Of a DNA stretch of 64,000 nt, positions 15,528 through 24,760 are shown in pieces. This DNA is from CAJMNU01 sp905214855 (GTDB taxonomy: Bacteria; Bacillota; Clostridia; Lachnospirales; Lachnospiraceae). The DNA lies in NCBI GenBank assembly GCA_937890595.1, contig CALADM010000036.1, positions 34,386 to 98,385 of the forward strand. The letters run 5' to 3'. A program made the translations under genes and the position numbers. The notes below the pieces were generated by a model. The model saw nothing but the letters and a program-made list of their open reading frames with translations. It had not been told where the DNA came from and did no database searches. The stretch's first letter is position 1. Each line of letters starts with the position of its first letter.

Positions 15528-15556
15528 ATTATGCCACCTTTATTCCATCCTATCAA
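15528..15556 (-). promoter_or_regulatory. Promoter of the P-loop NTPase leader
   Basis: On the minus strand TTGATA (15556-15551), 17-base spacer, CATAAT (15533-15528). It begins 40 bases after the rlmD stop and gives a leader of about 160 bases. Confidence 0.6.
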
Positions 15557-15595
15557 TACTTTTTCTACAATATAAACTGAAACCTTATCATTCTT

Positions 15596-16954
15596 CTATT
15601 TCACCCGATGCAGTAAACATACCGTCTCCACATGTGTTGTCCAAGGGAACATATCGCATCCTCTTGCACGAACCACCTCATATCCATTCTCCCTAAGATA
15701 CTTTACATCTCTTCCTAAAGTAGCCGGATTACAGCTTACATATACAATAGATTTAGGGTTCATCCTTACCATAGTTTCCAGACATTTTTCATCGCATCCC
15801 TTGCGTGGAGGATCTACAACAATCACATCTGCATAAATATGATTTTTCTCATACTGTTCAGGTAAAACTTCCTCTGCCTTGCCGACAAAAAATTCTGTAT
15901 TTTCCAATCCATTTTTCTGTGCATTCTCTCTTGCATCATCAATTGCCTGAGGAATGATCTCAACGCCATATACCTTCTTAGCTTTTTGGGCAAGAAACAA
16001 AGAAATCGTTCCAATACCACAATACAGATCCCAAACCGTCTCTTCTCCTGTTAATCCAGCATATTCCAAGGCTGTTTTATATAGTTTTTCTGTCTGTACT
16101 GGATTGACTTGATAAAACGACAGTGGAGAAATACAATATTTGATATCCCCAATAAAATCTGTAATATAACCTGGTCCATACAAATGTTTTATTTCCTGCC
16201 CCATGATCACATTCGTCTTTTCCTGATTCACACAAAATGAGATACTTGTCATTCTTGGGATTTCAAGAAGTTTATCTACCAATTTCTGTGAAACAGGAAG
16301 TTTTTTCCCATTGATCACAATACAGACCATGATTTCACCTGTCCTAAAACCTTTTCGTATCAAAACATGGCGAACCAACCCCGTATGAGTTTCTTCATCA
16401 TATGGACGGATCTGATTTTCCCTCATATAATCAAGAACTACATTTAAAATATTCTGATTTTCTTCCACACCAAGTAAACAATCTTTGTGAGGAACGATAG
16501 AATGAGAATGTTTTGCATAAAATCCCGCTGTCACATTACCTTCTTTATCCAATCCAATCGGAAACTGTGCTTTATTTCGATAATGCCATGGCGATTCCAT
16601 ACCCAAAATAGGTTCTAATTCAACATTTTTTACTTCTCCTATTCTGGAAAGTGCATTTATGATCTTATTTTCCTTAAATTGAAGCTGTTTTTCATAGTCC
16701 ATCGCCTGTAACTGACATCCACCACACTGTCTGGCAACCGGACACATAGGTTCTACTCTTGCTGGTGAAGGTTTGATCACACGGATCAATCTTGCAAAAC
16801 CATATGTCTTTTTCATCTTCATAACACCAGCTTCAACCTCATCACCAATGACAGTATCCTTGATAAACCAGATATAACCATCCAGTTTCCCAATTCCAGC
16901 ACCATCCTCACTCATATCTGTAATCATCACAACAAATGTATCATTCTTTTTCAT
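15596..16954 (-). CDS. rlmD: 23S rRNA (uracil-5-)-methyltransferase, RlmD/RlmCD type
   Basis: A 452-residue TrmA/RumA-family enzyme that methylates C5 of uridines in 23S rRNA using S-adenosylmethionine. The N-terminal 60 residues form a TRAM RNA-binding domain (MSEDGAGIGKLDGYIWFIKD). Cys71, Cys77 and Cys80 (CPVARQCGGC) plus a later DCLLG cysteine bind a [4Fe-4S] cluster. The methyltransferase part shows DLYCGIGTISLFL, VDPPRKGCD and YVSCNPATLGRD with the catalytic cysteine. Firmicutes often have one dual-specificity enzyme (RlmCD), so the target could be U747, U1939 or both. It is 109 bases downstream of yhaM on the same strand. Confidence 0.9.
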   Translation of the reverse strand: MKKNDTFVVMITDMSEDGAGIGKLDGYIWFIKDTVIGDEVEAGVMKMKKTYGFARLIRVIKPSPARVEPMCPVARQCGGCQLQAMDYEKQLQFKENKIINALSRIGEVKNVELEPILGMESPWHYRNKAQFPIGLDKEGNVTAGFYAKHSHSIVPHKDCLLGVEENQNILNVVLDYMRENQIRPYDEETHTGLVRHVLIRKGFRTGEIMVCIVINGKKLPVSQKLVDKLLEIPRMTSISFCVNQEKTNVIMGQEIKHLYGPGYITDFIGDIKYCISPLSFYQVNPVQTEKLYKTALEYAGLTGEETVWDLYCGIGTISLFLAQKAKKVYGVEIIPQAIDDARENAQKNGLENTEFFVGKAEEVLPEQYEKNHIYADVIVVDPPRKGCDEKCLETMVRMNPKSIVYVSCNPATLGRDVKYLRENGYEVVRARGCDMFPWTTHVETVCLLHRVK

Positions 16955-16981
16955 ATTAAAAATCCTTATATCTATCCTTTA

Positions 16982-17021
16982 TGTATTCTGAATCTACTCT
17001 TGGTATTCTGAACCTACTCTT
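16982..17021. repeat. Two tandem 20-base copies between rlmD and yhaM
   Basis: GTATTCTGAATCTACTCTTG is followed at once by GTATTCTGAACCTACTCTTC, differing at two positions. The stretch lies directly upstream of the rlmD start. No function is apparent. Confidence 0.7.
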
Positions 17022-17063
17022 CTTACATATCTTACCTTTCTTACCATTTAAATAGAGTAGGTC

Positions 17064-18011
17064 TTAGAATTCTGTACTTCTTCTAACATTTGTATCTAAT
17101 AAACGATTAAATCCCAGCCAGCCAGCATTATCTCCAGAACCTCTCAAAATTTCTATCATAGTCTCCAATTTCGCATCTGCATTGTCTGCAAAGTAAAGAG
17201 CCATTGCCTCAATAAGGGCTGGTTTTTTCGGAGAACCATACTCCATCTCTCCATGATGTGCTAAAATACAATGTTTCAATTCAGATGCCAGCTTATCTGG
17301 AAAACCTGGAATCTCCCGAATTCTGTTTCCAACTATTTCCGTACCGATCATAATGTGCCCTAACAACTGTCCATCATCTGTATAATCATTTTCTGGGAAA
17401 CGGGATAATTCTTTCATCTTACCCATATCATGAAAAAATGCAGCACTGAGCAACAGATCACGATTGATTTCCTTATAATTTGCAGCAAAATAGTCACACA
17501 ACTTTGCTACTCCCAAAGTATGTTCCAATAATCCGCCAACAAATCCATGATGCACTGTTTTAGCAGCAGAATGGAAACAAAAATCTTGGATAAACTGTTT
17601 ATCTTCTAAGAAAAAGGAAGAAACCAGCTTTTTCAGATACGGATTCTTCATTGAATGAATCAGTCCTGTCAGTTCCTTGTACATTGCATCAATGCTTTTT
17701 TCAGACATTGGAAGATAATCAGACTGTATATATTCCCCCTCATCGGCTTTACGGATCCGTCTTACATTTAATTGCTTTGCACCTTGAAATGCCACTACAT
17801 CTGCCTCAATATAGACATAATCCATAGCATCAAAATCACCTACTCCAGGAGAACTCAAATCCCAGATTTTTGCATCCACTGTTCCGGTCTTATCCCTGAG
17901 AATTAAAGAACCATATTCCTTCCCATTCTTTGTCAATAAAATCTGTTTTTGTTTACAAAGATACACATCCGATACATGAATACCTTCCTGAAACATTGCA
18001 ATATACTTCAT
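17064..18011 (-). CDS. yhaM: 3'-5' exoribonuclease YhaM family (OB-fold plus HD domain)
   Basis: A 315-residue protein. Residues 1-95 are an OB-fold (SLILRDKTGTVDAKIWD, VYIEADVVAFQGAKQLNVRRI). Residues 155-290 are an HD phosphohydrolase domain with LEHTLGVAKLC, the HD pair in FFHDMGK (194-198), HIMIGTEIV and CILAHHGEMEYG, all metal ligands. In Bacillus YhaM trims RNA 3' ends with manganese. The length matches the family. The gene is read toward rlmD. Upstream, 1-200 bases before the start, is a run of degenerate 36-base repeats rather than a neat promoter. Confidence 0.9.
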   Translation of the reverse strand: MKYIAMFQEGIHVSDVYLCKQKQILLTKNGKEYGSLILRDKTGTVDAKIWDLSSPGVGDFDAMDYVYIEADVVAFQGAKQLNVRRIRKADEGEYIQSDYLPMSEKSIDAMYKELTGLIHSMKNPYLKKLVSSFFLEDKQFIQDFCFHSAAKTVHHGFVGGLLEHTLGVAKLCDYFAANYKEINRDLLLSAAFFHDMGKMKELSRFPENDYTDDGQLLGHIMIGTEIVGNRIREIPGFPDKLASELKHCILAHHGEMEYGSPKKPALIEAMALYFADNADAKLETMIEILRGSGDNAGWLGFNRLLDTNVRRSTEF

Positions 18012-18063
18012 AACTGCCTATTCTCCTATCTCCATCTTATTTTATCTTTTCTTTCACCTTTTT

Positions 18064-18207
18064 ATAAAACCTCTATGATATATCCTTTGGCAATCTATTA
18101 ATAGAACTTCTATGATATGTCATTTACAATCTATTATAAAACCTCTATAATACATCCTTTAGCACTCTATTATAGAATCTCTATGATATGTCCCCTGCCA
18201 TTTTATG
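18064..18207. repeat. Degenerate tandem repeat, four copies of about 36 bases
   Basis: Copies start at about 18064, 18101, 18137 and 18173. Each reads roughly ATAGAAC-CTCTATGATATGTC, a variable centre, then CAATCTATTA. Identity between copies is moderate (for instance CTCTATGATATATC, TTCTATGATATGTC, CTCTATAATACATC, CTCTATGATATGTC). It fills the gap between the yhaM start and the HtrA-like gene stop. No reading frame runs through it. Confidence 0.75.
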
Positions 18208-18231
18208 CAAGACTTCAATACACATTACATA

Positions 18232-19587
18232 TCAACGATTTCCCAAGGTCACATTAAACACAATCTCTTTATATTCATCTCTTCCATTTCTCATTACTTT
18301 TACAACAATATTCTGCCCACTCTGAAAACTCTCCATTTGAAGCTGATATTCTTTCATCGTCTGAACCTGATTTCCATTCAATTCCGTAATAATATCACCA
18401 TTTTGGATTCCCACAGTATATGCTGGACTGTCATTCTGACATTGTACCACATATACGCCAGCAGGCATACCTCCCGTGATCATATCCTCTGTCACTTCCT
18501 GACCTAGAATCCCCAGATATGGCACAGGAATACCATTGGTCAATTTCTCCAAAATACTTTTATAATCTGAAATCCCATATGCAACGGAATACTTTATTTC
18601 TGTATTTTCATCGTTTTCAACATCTGGATGTTCTGTAATCCACCCAATCAGCTGTCCTTTTTTATCTAGTAAAAAAGTCCCCTTATCACTGATGCATTCC
18701 ATATCTGTATACAATATCCTTGTCATACCATCTGTCACTCTCACATTTTTTTCCATATAAGTGACAGCTCCAAGCATACTGGAATGGACTCTTCCAACAG
18801 GACTTCCCACAGCAATCACCAGATCTCCCTGTCCAACACTCCAAGAATTTCCCAATGGAATTGGTACTAGATTTGCCAAGTCAGTTTCTTCTATTTCATG
18901 GACATTTGCACTAAGAATAGCTATCCCTGTCTGCCCGTCCCTTTGTTTTACATGACCATTCACCACAGTTCCATTTGGCAAAAAGATCTCCAGTGTATCA
19001 GCCCCTTGCGTTGCCTGTAATGGAGTCATAAAAATCAGTTCATCTTCCGTTTTAGCAATCAAAGCACCCGAAAATTGTCCTTCTTTTTCAATCAAGTTAT
19101 CAAACCAATCTACATCCTGACTCACAGAACGGATCTTGACAATTCCTTTATCTGCCTGCATTACCACTTTTCTCAGCCCACTGTAAATATTTTGAAGGTC
19201 ATCCATCGTAAATTCATATCCCACCAATACTTCTTGTATCTTATCCTCCAGCATCATCTCTGTTGTTGTTTCAATTTCTGTTGTCTCTTCTGGCACAGAG
19301 GTTTCCACTTCCATTGTCTCCGGTTCTATTTCTGGTTCTATATCTGATTCTATTTCTGGTTCATCTTTTGGAATCGTCACTTGGGCAGTCTCTTTTTTAG
19401 GTCCTTTCCCTAATTTACTTTCCATCCATGGACGCAAACAAACAAAAGTCGCCGTTACGATAACCCCAAACAGAACAGCTGTCACCACAAAAATCCCCGC
19501 CCTTTTTATGATACTTTTTCGGGTTTTCTGCCGGCCAATAATTTTCTCCTGCATAAATTGCTTTTTCTTTTTATCTGCCTCTGGCAT
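18232..19587 (-). CDS. HtrA-like membrane protein with PDZ domain, catalytic triad lost
   Basis: A 451-residue protein. A basic cytoplasmic start is followed by one membrane helix (about 31-52), then an acidic Pro/Glu/Thr-rich linker (about 68-112), a trypsin-like domain (about 150-340) and a C-terminal PDZ domain (GVYVVQCQNDSPAYTVGIQNGD). The protease fold is recognisable (GTVVNGHVKQRDGQTGIAIL, VAVGSPVGRVHSSM), but the catalytic His loop reads MTPLQAT, the Asp position reads GQTGIAIL and the Ser loop GNSGG is replaced by CISDKGTF. All three catalytic residues are missing, so it is likely a pseudoprotease that binds peptides. It is divergent from mutS2. Confidence 0.8.
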   Translation of the reverse strand: MPEADKKKKQFMQEKIIGRQKTRKSIIKRAGIFVVTAVLFGVIVTATFVCLRPWMESKLGKGPKKETAQVTIPKDEPEIESDIEPEIEPETMEVETSVPEETTEIETTTEMMLEDKIQEVLVGYEFTMDDLQNIYSGLRKVVMQADKGIVKIRSVSQDVDWFDNLIEKEGQFSGALIAKTEDELIFMTPLQATQGADTLEIFLPNGTVVNGHVKQRDGQTGIAILSANVHEIEETDLANLVPIPLGNSWSVGQGDLVIAVGSPVGRVHSSMLGAVTYMEKNVRVTDGMTRILYTDMECISDKGTFLLDKKGQLIGWITEHPDVENDENTEIKYSVAYGISDYKSILEKLTNGIPVPYLGILGQEVTEDMITGGMPAGVYVVQCQNDSPAYTVGIQNGDIITELNGNQVQTMKEYQLQMESFQSGQNIVVKVMRNGRDEYKEIVFNVTLGNR

Positions 19588-19839
19588 TGCCCTCCTCCTA
19601 TATTCTCATCTTTTGAAAGAATCCCCCAACTCATTGCAACAAAATATTTGAATACTGCTATGCTTTATTATACTTATCTTCCTATCCCTTTGCAACAAAA
19701 ATCACGTTTCCATAAAGAACTACATCGAAAATAACATTTCATAAATCTGCGATTTGGTATATAATAATGTAAGCATCAAAAATGCTTAAAAATAAAAAGC
19801 CCAACATAAAGACCAAAGTAAATAGAAAGGACTTTATTT

Positions 19840-22245
19840 ATGAATCAAAAAGCTCTAAAAACATTAGAATATAATAAAATTATCCTACAGCTGGCTGAAT
19901 ATGCATCTTCTCCTCTTGGAAAGGAATTATGTCTTGCACTTACACCTTCCTCTGATATTGAGGAGGTCCGCCAGTGGCAAAAGGAGACTACTGATGCCCT
20001 ATCCCGTGTTCGTATGAAAGGAAATATTTCTTTTTCCGGACTGCGTGATGTCACTGCATCCCTAAAAAGACTGGAAATCGGCAGTTCCCTTGGAATCATC
20101 GAAATTCTTTCTATCAGTTCTCTACTGACAGTTTCCTCCCGTGCCCGTCTTTATGGAAGACATGAGGAAGATGAATTAGCTAACGATTCTCTGGATGAAA
20201 TGTTCCGTACCTTAGATCCACTTACTTCAATCAACACAGAGATCAAACGCTGTATTATTTCTGAAGACGAAGTCAGTGATGATGCCAGTGCCGGATTACA
20301 CCGTGTCCGCCGCTCCATGAAAAGCACACAGGACAGAATCCACACACAATTAAACAGTATCTTAAATTCCAGTCGTTCTTATCTACAGGATGCTGTGATC
20401 ACCATGCGTGACGGACGATATTGTCTTCCGGTCAAATCCGAATACAAATCCCAATTTTCCGGTATGGTGCATGACCAGTCTGCTACAGGTTCTACCTTAT
20501 TTATAGAACCTATGGCAATTATAAAACTCAACAATGAATTGCGTGAACTGGAAATTCAGGAACAAAAAGAAATTGAGGCAGTTCTGGCTTCTTTAAGCAA
20601 TGAACTTGCTCCTTATACAGAAACGATACGCCTAAATCAGCAAATTCTGGCACAACTGGATTTTATTTTTGCTAAAAGTGCTCTCTCACGCCATTACAAT
20701 TGCAGTGAACCAAAATTTAATACAAACGGCTATCTGCATATCAAGGACGCACGTCATCCTCTTCTGGATCCGTCAAAGGTAGTTCCCATTGAAATATATT
20801 TGGGAAAAAACTTTGATCTTTTGATCGTGACAGGTCCTAACACAGGTGGTAAAACGGTATCATTAAAGACAACTGGATTATTTACTTTGATGGGACAGGC
20901 AGGTCTTCATATTCCAGCATTCCAAGGATCAGAACTCACTGTTTTTGATGAAGTATTTGCAGATATCGGTGATGAACAGAGCATTGAGCAAAGTTTAAGT
21001 ACATTTTCTGCACATATGACCAATATTGTCTCTATTTTAAATCAGGCAGACAGCCACTCTCTCTGTCTGTTTGATGAACTTTGTGCCGGAACTGACCCTA
21101 CAGAGGGTGCTGCACTTGCCATTGCTATTCTGACTTTCCTTCACAATATGAAATGTCGTACTATGGCAACTACACACTATAGTGAACTTAAAGTGTTTGC
21201 TTTGACTGCAGAAGGTGTTGAAAATGCCTGCTGTGAATTCAATGTGGAGACACTTCAGCCGACATATCGTCTTCTCATTGGTATTCCTGGAAAAAGTAAT
21301 GCCTTTGCTATCTCCAAAAAATTAGGTCTTCCAGACTATATCATTGAAGATGCAAAATCTCAGCTTGAAACACAAGATGAAACATTTGAAGACCTTCTTG
21401 CGAATCTTGAACACAGCCGTGTCACAATCGAAAGAGAACGAGAAGAGATCCAGAACTACAAAACCGAAATTGCAAACCTCAAAAAGAGAATTCAGCAAAA
21501 AGAAGAACGATTTGACGATAAAAAAGAAAAAATGCTCCAGAATGCGAACGAACAGGCACAGCGTATTCTGCGTGAAGCAAAAGAAACTGCTGACCAGACT
21601 CTGCGCAATATCAATAAACTTGCTCAGGGCGGCATCAACAATGCCAAAGAAATGGAAGCAGAACGTACCCGTCTTCGTACTAAATTAGATAAAGTAGAAA
21701 AACACCTCACCAAACCTAAAGCCGTAAAACCTCATAAAGCAATTTCTGCCAAATCACTGCATATTGGTGATGGGGTCTTTGTTGTTTCCATGAATCTAAA
21801 GGGAACGGTAAGCAGCTTACCAAATGCCAATGGTGATCTTTATGTACAGATGGGAATTCTCCGCTCTCAAGTCAATGTCCGTGATCTGGAAATTCTGGAT
21901 GAACAATCTATTACCGGTCCTAGCATTGAAAAAGGATTTGGCACTAAAAGTGCGCAGAATCGTGGAAATTCTGGTAAAATCCGTATGTCCAAATCCACAT
22001 CTATTTCACCTGAGATCAATCTGATCGGCTATATGGTCGATGAGGCAATTCCGGTAATGGACAAATATCTGGATGATGCATATCTTGCTCATTTACCACA
22101 GGTACGTGTGATCCACGGTCGTGGCACTGGTGCATTAAAAGCAGGAATCCATAGACACCTGAAAACATTAAAATATGTAAAAGAATTCCATTTAGGGGAA
22201 TTTGGAGAAGGTGACTCTGGTGTTACCATCGTTATATTTAAATAA
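19840..22245 (+). CDS. mutS2: MutS2 / RqcU ATPase with Smr domain
   Basis: An 801-residue MutS2 with the expected parts. The N-terminal clamp and lever helices come first, then the ATPase with Walker A TGPNTGGKT (331-339), Walker B HSLCLFDELCAGTDPTEGAAL and ATTHYSELK. A long coiled coil follows (about 510-630), then the Smr nuclease-like domain at the C terminus (INLIGYMVDEAI, VRVIHGRGTGALKAGIHRHL). MutS2 suppresses recombination in some bacteria; in Bacillus it acts on collided ribosomes as RqcU. There is no mismatch-recognition domain, as usual. ATG 19840 follows GAAAGGA. The two-component genes downstream start about 190 bases away. Confidence 0.93.
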   Translation: MNQKALKTLEYNKIILQLAEYASSPLGKELCLALTPSSDIEEVRQWQKETTDALSRVRMKGNISFSGLRDVTASLKRLEIGSSLGIIEILSISSLLTVSSRARLYGRHEEDELANDSLDEMFRTLDPLTSINTEIKRCIISEDEVSDDASAGLHRVRRSMKSTQDRIHTQLNSILNSSRSYLQDAVITMRDGRYCLPVKSEYKSQFSGMVHDQSATGSTLFIEPMAIIKLNNELRELEIQEQKEIEAVLASLSNELAPYTETIRLNQQILAQLDFIFAKSALSRHYNCSEPKFNTNGYLHIKDARHPLLDPSKVVPIEIYLGKNFDLLIVTGPNTGGKTVSLKTTGLFTLMGQAGLHIPAFQGSELTVFDEVFADIGDEQSIEQSLSTFSAHMTNIVSILNQADSHSLCLFDELCAGTDPTEGAALAIAILTFLHNMKCRTMATTHYSELKVFALTAEGVENACCEFNVETLQPTYRLLIGIPGKSNAFAISKKLGLPDYIIEDAKSQLETQDETFEDLLANLEHSRVTIEREREEIQNYKTEIANLKKRIQQKEERFDDKKEKMLQNANEQAQRILREAKETADQTLRNINKLAQGGINNAKEMEAERTRLRTKLDKVEKHLTKPKAVKPHKAISAKSLHIGDGVFVVSMNLKGTVSSLPNANGDLYVQMGILRSQVNVRDLEILDEQSITGPSIEKGFGTKSAQNRGNSGKIRMSKSTSISPEINLIGYMVDEAIPVMDKYLDDAYLAHLPQVRVIHGRGTGALKAGIHRHLKTLKYVKEFHLGEFGEGDSGVTIVIFK

Positions 22246-22435
22246 AAGAATACTCTGATATATTTATATCTATTATTTTTAGTATATAAATTTAGGATAT
22301 AAAATATGTTACACCCCATACACGATACCCACTATAATCATCTATTTATGTAGTAAAACGTAATATAATAGTGTTGTCCAACATTTGATCATCAGAGTAT
22401 CTTCAAAAATATCAAGAAAGGATTTTCATAATAAC

Positions 22436-23155
22436 ATGGCAGAAAAACAACGCATTTTAATTGTTGATGACGATGCCAATATCGCCGAACTTATCTCACT
22501 CTATCTCAATAAAGAATGTTATGAAACCAAAATTGTATATGATGGGGAGGAAGCGCTCCGTGCGTTTTCTTCCTTCTCACCAAACCTTATTTTACTGGAT
22601 CTTATGCTTCCCGGAATTGATGGCTATCAAGTCTGCCGAGAAATCCGAATGACATCTCAAGTTCCTATCATCATGCTCTCTGCTAAGGGAGAAGTTTTTG
22701 ACAAAGTACTGGGATTGGAACTTGGAGCTGACGACTACATGATCAAGCCATTCGATTCCAAAGAATTAGTTGCCCGTGTAAAAGCTGTCCTCCGTCGTTA
22801 CCAGACTACATCTTCTCAAAATGGTCAAAATCTTTCCATACCAAAACAACAGGGGAATTTTGTAGAATATCCAGATCTTATTGTAAATCTGACAAACTAC
22901 TCTGTCATTTATAAAGGTCACTCTGTTGAAATGCCTCCAAAGGAATTGGAACTCCTCTACTTTCTGACTTCCTCACCCAATCAGGTGTTTACCAGAGAAC
23001 AGCTTCTGGATCACATTTGGGGATATGAATATATTGGAGATACCAGAACTGTAGATGTACATATCAAACGCCTGCGTGAAAAGATCAAAGACCATGAGAA
23101 TTGGGCATTAACCACTGTTTGGGGAATTGGATACAAATTTGAGGTGAAAAAATAA
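22436..23155 (+). CDS. OmpR-family response regulator
   Basis: A 239-residue regulator. The receiver domain has acidic pocket D11-D12, phosphoacceptor Asp55 (LILLDLMLPG), MLSAKGE and the lysine in IKPFDS. The C-terminal winged helix follows from about residue 135 (MPPKELELLYFLTSSPNQVFTREQLLDHIWGYEY, TRTVDVHIKRLREKI). I chose ATG 22436, which gives the normal receiver N terminus (MAEKQRILIVDDD); AAGAAAGGA lies about 14 bases upstream, a long spacing. It ends 2 bases before the kinase ATG, so the pair is one unit. Signal and targets cannot be inferred. Confidence 0.92.
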   Translation: MAEKQRILIVDDDANIAELISLYLNKECYETKIVYDGEEALRAFSSFSPNLILLDLMLPGIDGYQVCREIRMTSQVPIIMLSAKGEVFDKVLGLELGADDYMIKPFDSKELVARVKAVLRRYQTTSSQNGQNLSIPKQQGNFVEYPDLIVNLTNYSVIYKGHSVEMPPKELELLYFLTSSPNQVFTREQLLDHIWGYEYIGDTRTVDVHIKRLREKIKDHENWALTTVWGIGYKFEVKK

Positions 23156-23157
23156 AT

Positions 23158-24555
23158 ATGCACTCACTTTACTCCAAATTTATCCTTGGCTATCTGATCT
23201 TTGGTCTTTTGGGCTTTGTCACGATCGCTACATTATCTTCACATTTTACTTCCCAATATCTCAAGGAAGAAAAAGCAGGTATTCTATACGATGAGGCCAC
23301 TCTGATTGCCAACACTTACAGTACACAATATCGGGGGAAAGCACAGGATCTCCAAACTGCGTACCCACAGCTTCAGGCTGTTGCAACTTTTTTACAGACT
23401 GAGATCTGGATCGTAGATCGGGATGGAAACATCATTGTAGACAGCAGTTCTGATAAAGCAGGGGATACTATAAAGAATTTTGATCCCACTGCTACTGGAA
23501 ATCATGTCTACATGACAGGAGATTATTTTGGTCTCTTTCCTTATGATGTATTAAGTGTATCTGCACCTATCACAGGAAATTTCCAAACCTATGGTTACGT
23601 GATCATGCACCTGCCTATCAGTGTTGTTCAGGCAAACAGGAACGATATCTTAAATATCGTATATCTGACATCAGCCATTATTTTTGGACTGTCTTTGGTC
23701 ATCTTATTGGTATTTAACAAGACTGTATATCGTCCTTTAAAAGCTATTACCAAAGCTGTAAAAGAATATGCTGCCGGCAATTTAACATATCATTTACATT
23801 TAAACACTGACGATGAGATGAGCTATCTTGCAGCTACACTAGATTATATGTCCAGTGAACTGAACCAGATGGAAGAATATCAACGCAATTTTATTGCCAA
23901 TGTATCCCATGATTTCCGCTCTCCGCTCACCTCTATCAAAGGATATCTGGAAGCGATCATAGATGGAACGATTCCGACTGAACTTCAGGACAAATATCTG
24001 CATATCGTTATCAGTGAAACGGAACGACTGACCAAACTGACAGAGGGGCTTTTATCATTAAATTCCTTAGACCAAAAGGGATTCTTAACACGCACAGATT
24101 TTGATATCAATCGGGTTATCAAGGATACTGCTGCTTCCTTTGAGGGTACTTGTTCAACCAAAAACATTGTATTTGAACTGACCTTTTTAGAATCTGTAGA
24201 AATGGTATATGCAGATTTTGGTAAGATACAGCAGGTTCTCTATAACCTGATCGACAATGCTATTAAATTCAGCCATTCAGATTCTGTGATCTACATACAG
24301 ACCTCTGTGCGGCATGAAAAAGTGTTTGTATCTATCAAAGATACTGGAATCGGTATTCCAAAAGACAGCATCAAAAAAATCTGGGAACGCTTTTATAAAA
24401 CAGATCTATCTCGTGGAAAAGACAAAAAAGGAACTGGACTTGGACTTTCTATCGTAAAAGAAATCATACAGGCACATGGTGAAAATATTGATGTGATCAG
24501 TACTCAGGGTGTCGGTACAGAATTTATTTTCAGTCTGCCCCGATCTAGCAGTTAA
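23158..24555 (+). CDS. Membrane sensor histidine kinase
   Basis: A 465-residue kinase paired with the regulator just upstream. It has a membrane helix near residues 8-28, an extracellular sensor of about 135 residues, a second helix (about 166-187), HAMP (VYRPLKAITKAVKEYAAGNL) and HisKA with His251 in FIANVSHDFRSPLTSIKGYL. The ATPase domain shows NLIDNAIKFS, DTGIGIP and KGTGLGLSIVKEI. Layout resembles PhoR/ResE-type kinases. The 2-base spacing to the regulator suggests coupled translation. A strong terminator follows the stop. Confidence 0.92.
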   Translation: MHSLYSKFILGYLIFGLLGFVTIATLSSHFTSQYLKEEKAGILYDEATLIANTYSTQYRGKAQDLQTAYPQLQAVATFLQTEIWIVDRDGNIIVDSSSDKAGDTIKNFDPTATGNHVYMTGDYFGLFPYDVLSVSAPITGNFQTYGYVIMHLPISVVQANRNDILNIVYLTSAIIFGLSLVILLVFNKTVYRPLKAITKAVKEYAAGNLTYHLHLNTDDEMSYLAATLDYMSSELNQMEEYQRNFIANVSHDFRSPLTSIKGYLEAIIDGTIPTELQDKYLHIVISETERLTKLTEGLLSLNSLDQKGFLTRTDFDINRVIKDTAASFEGTCSTKNIVFELTFLESVEMVYADFGKIQQVLYNLIDNAIKFSHSDSVIYIQTSVRHEKVFVSIKDTGIGIPKDSIKKIWERFYKTDLSRGKDKKGTGLGLSIVKEIIQAHGENIDVISTQGVGTEFIFSLPRSSS

Positions 24556-24559
24556 AAAG

Positions 24560-24595
24560 AAAAGCGTGAGGTTTCAATCACCTCACGCTTTTTCT
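24560..24595 (+). terminator. Terminator after the two-component operon
   Basis: AAAAGCGTGAGGT (24560-24572), loop TTCAATC, ACCTCACGCTTTT (24580-24592), then more T. A perfect 13-bp stem, 5 bases after the kinase stop. It may also serve the minus strand, where tRNA-Tyr is read toward it. Confidence 0.9.
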
Positions 24596-24613
24596 TTGAT
24601 TTCTTTCTTTAAC

Positions 24614-24695
24614 TGGATGGTGGTGGATTCGAACCACCGAAGCGAATCGCAGCAGATTTACAGTCTGTCCCCTTTGGCCACTCGGGAAACCATCC
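24614..24695 (-). tRNA. tRNA-Tyr (anticodon GTA)
   Basis: The minus strand gives an 82-base type II cloverleaf. The acceptor stem is GGATGGT/ACCATCC, the anticodon arm CAGA-CTGTAAA-TCTG with anticodon GTA, a long variable arm follows, and the T loop is TTCGAAT. The discriminator is A and no CCA is encoded. Confidence 0.95.
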
Positions 24696-24760
24696 ATATC
24701 AGTCATATCTGACTTCATGGATTATAACACACCCCCTAGGAAAAGGCAAGTATTTTTACA

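Noticed and set aside
18064..18207. CRISPR-like array
   Set aside because: The 36-base units are adjoining and diverged, with no unique spacers and no cas genes.
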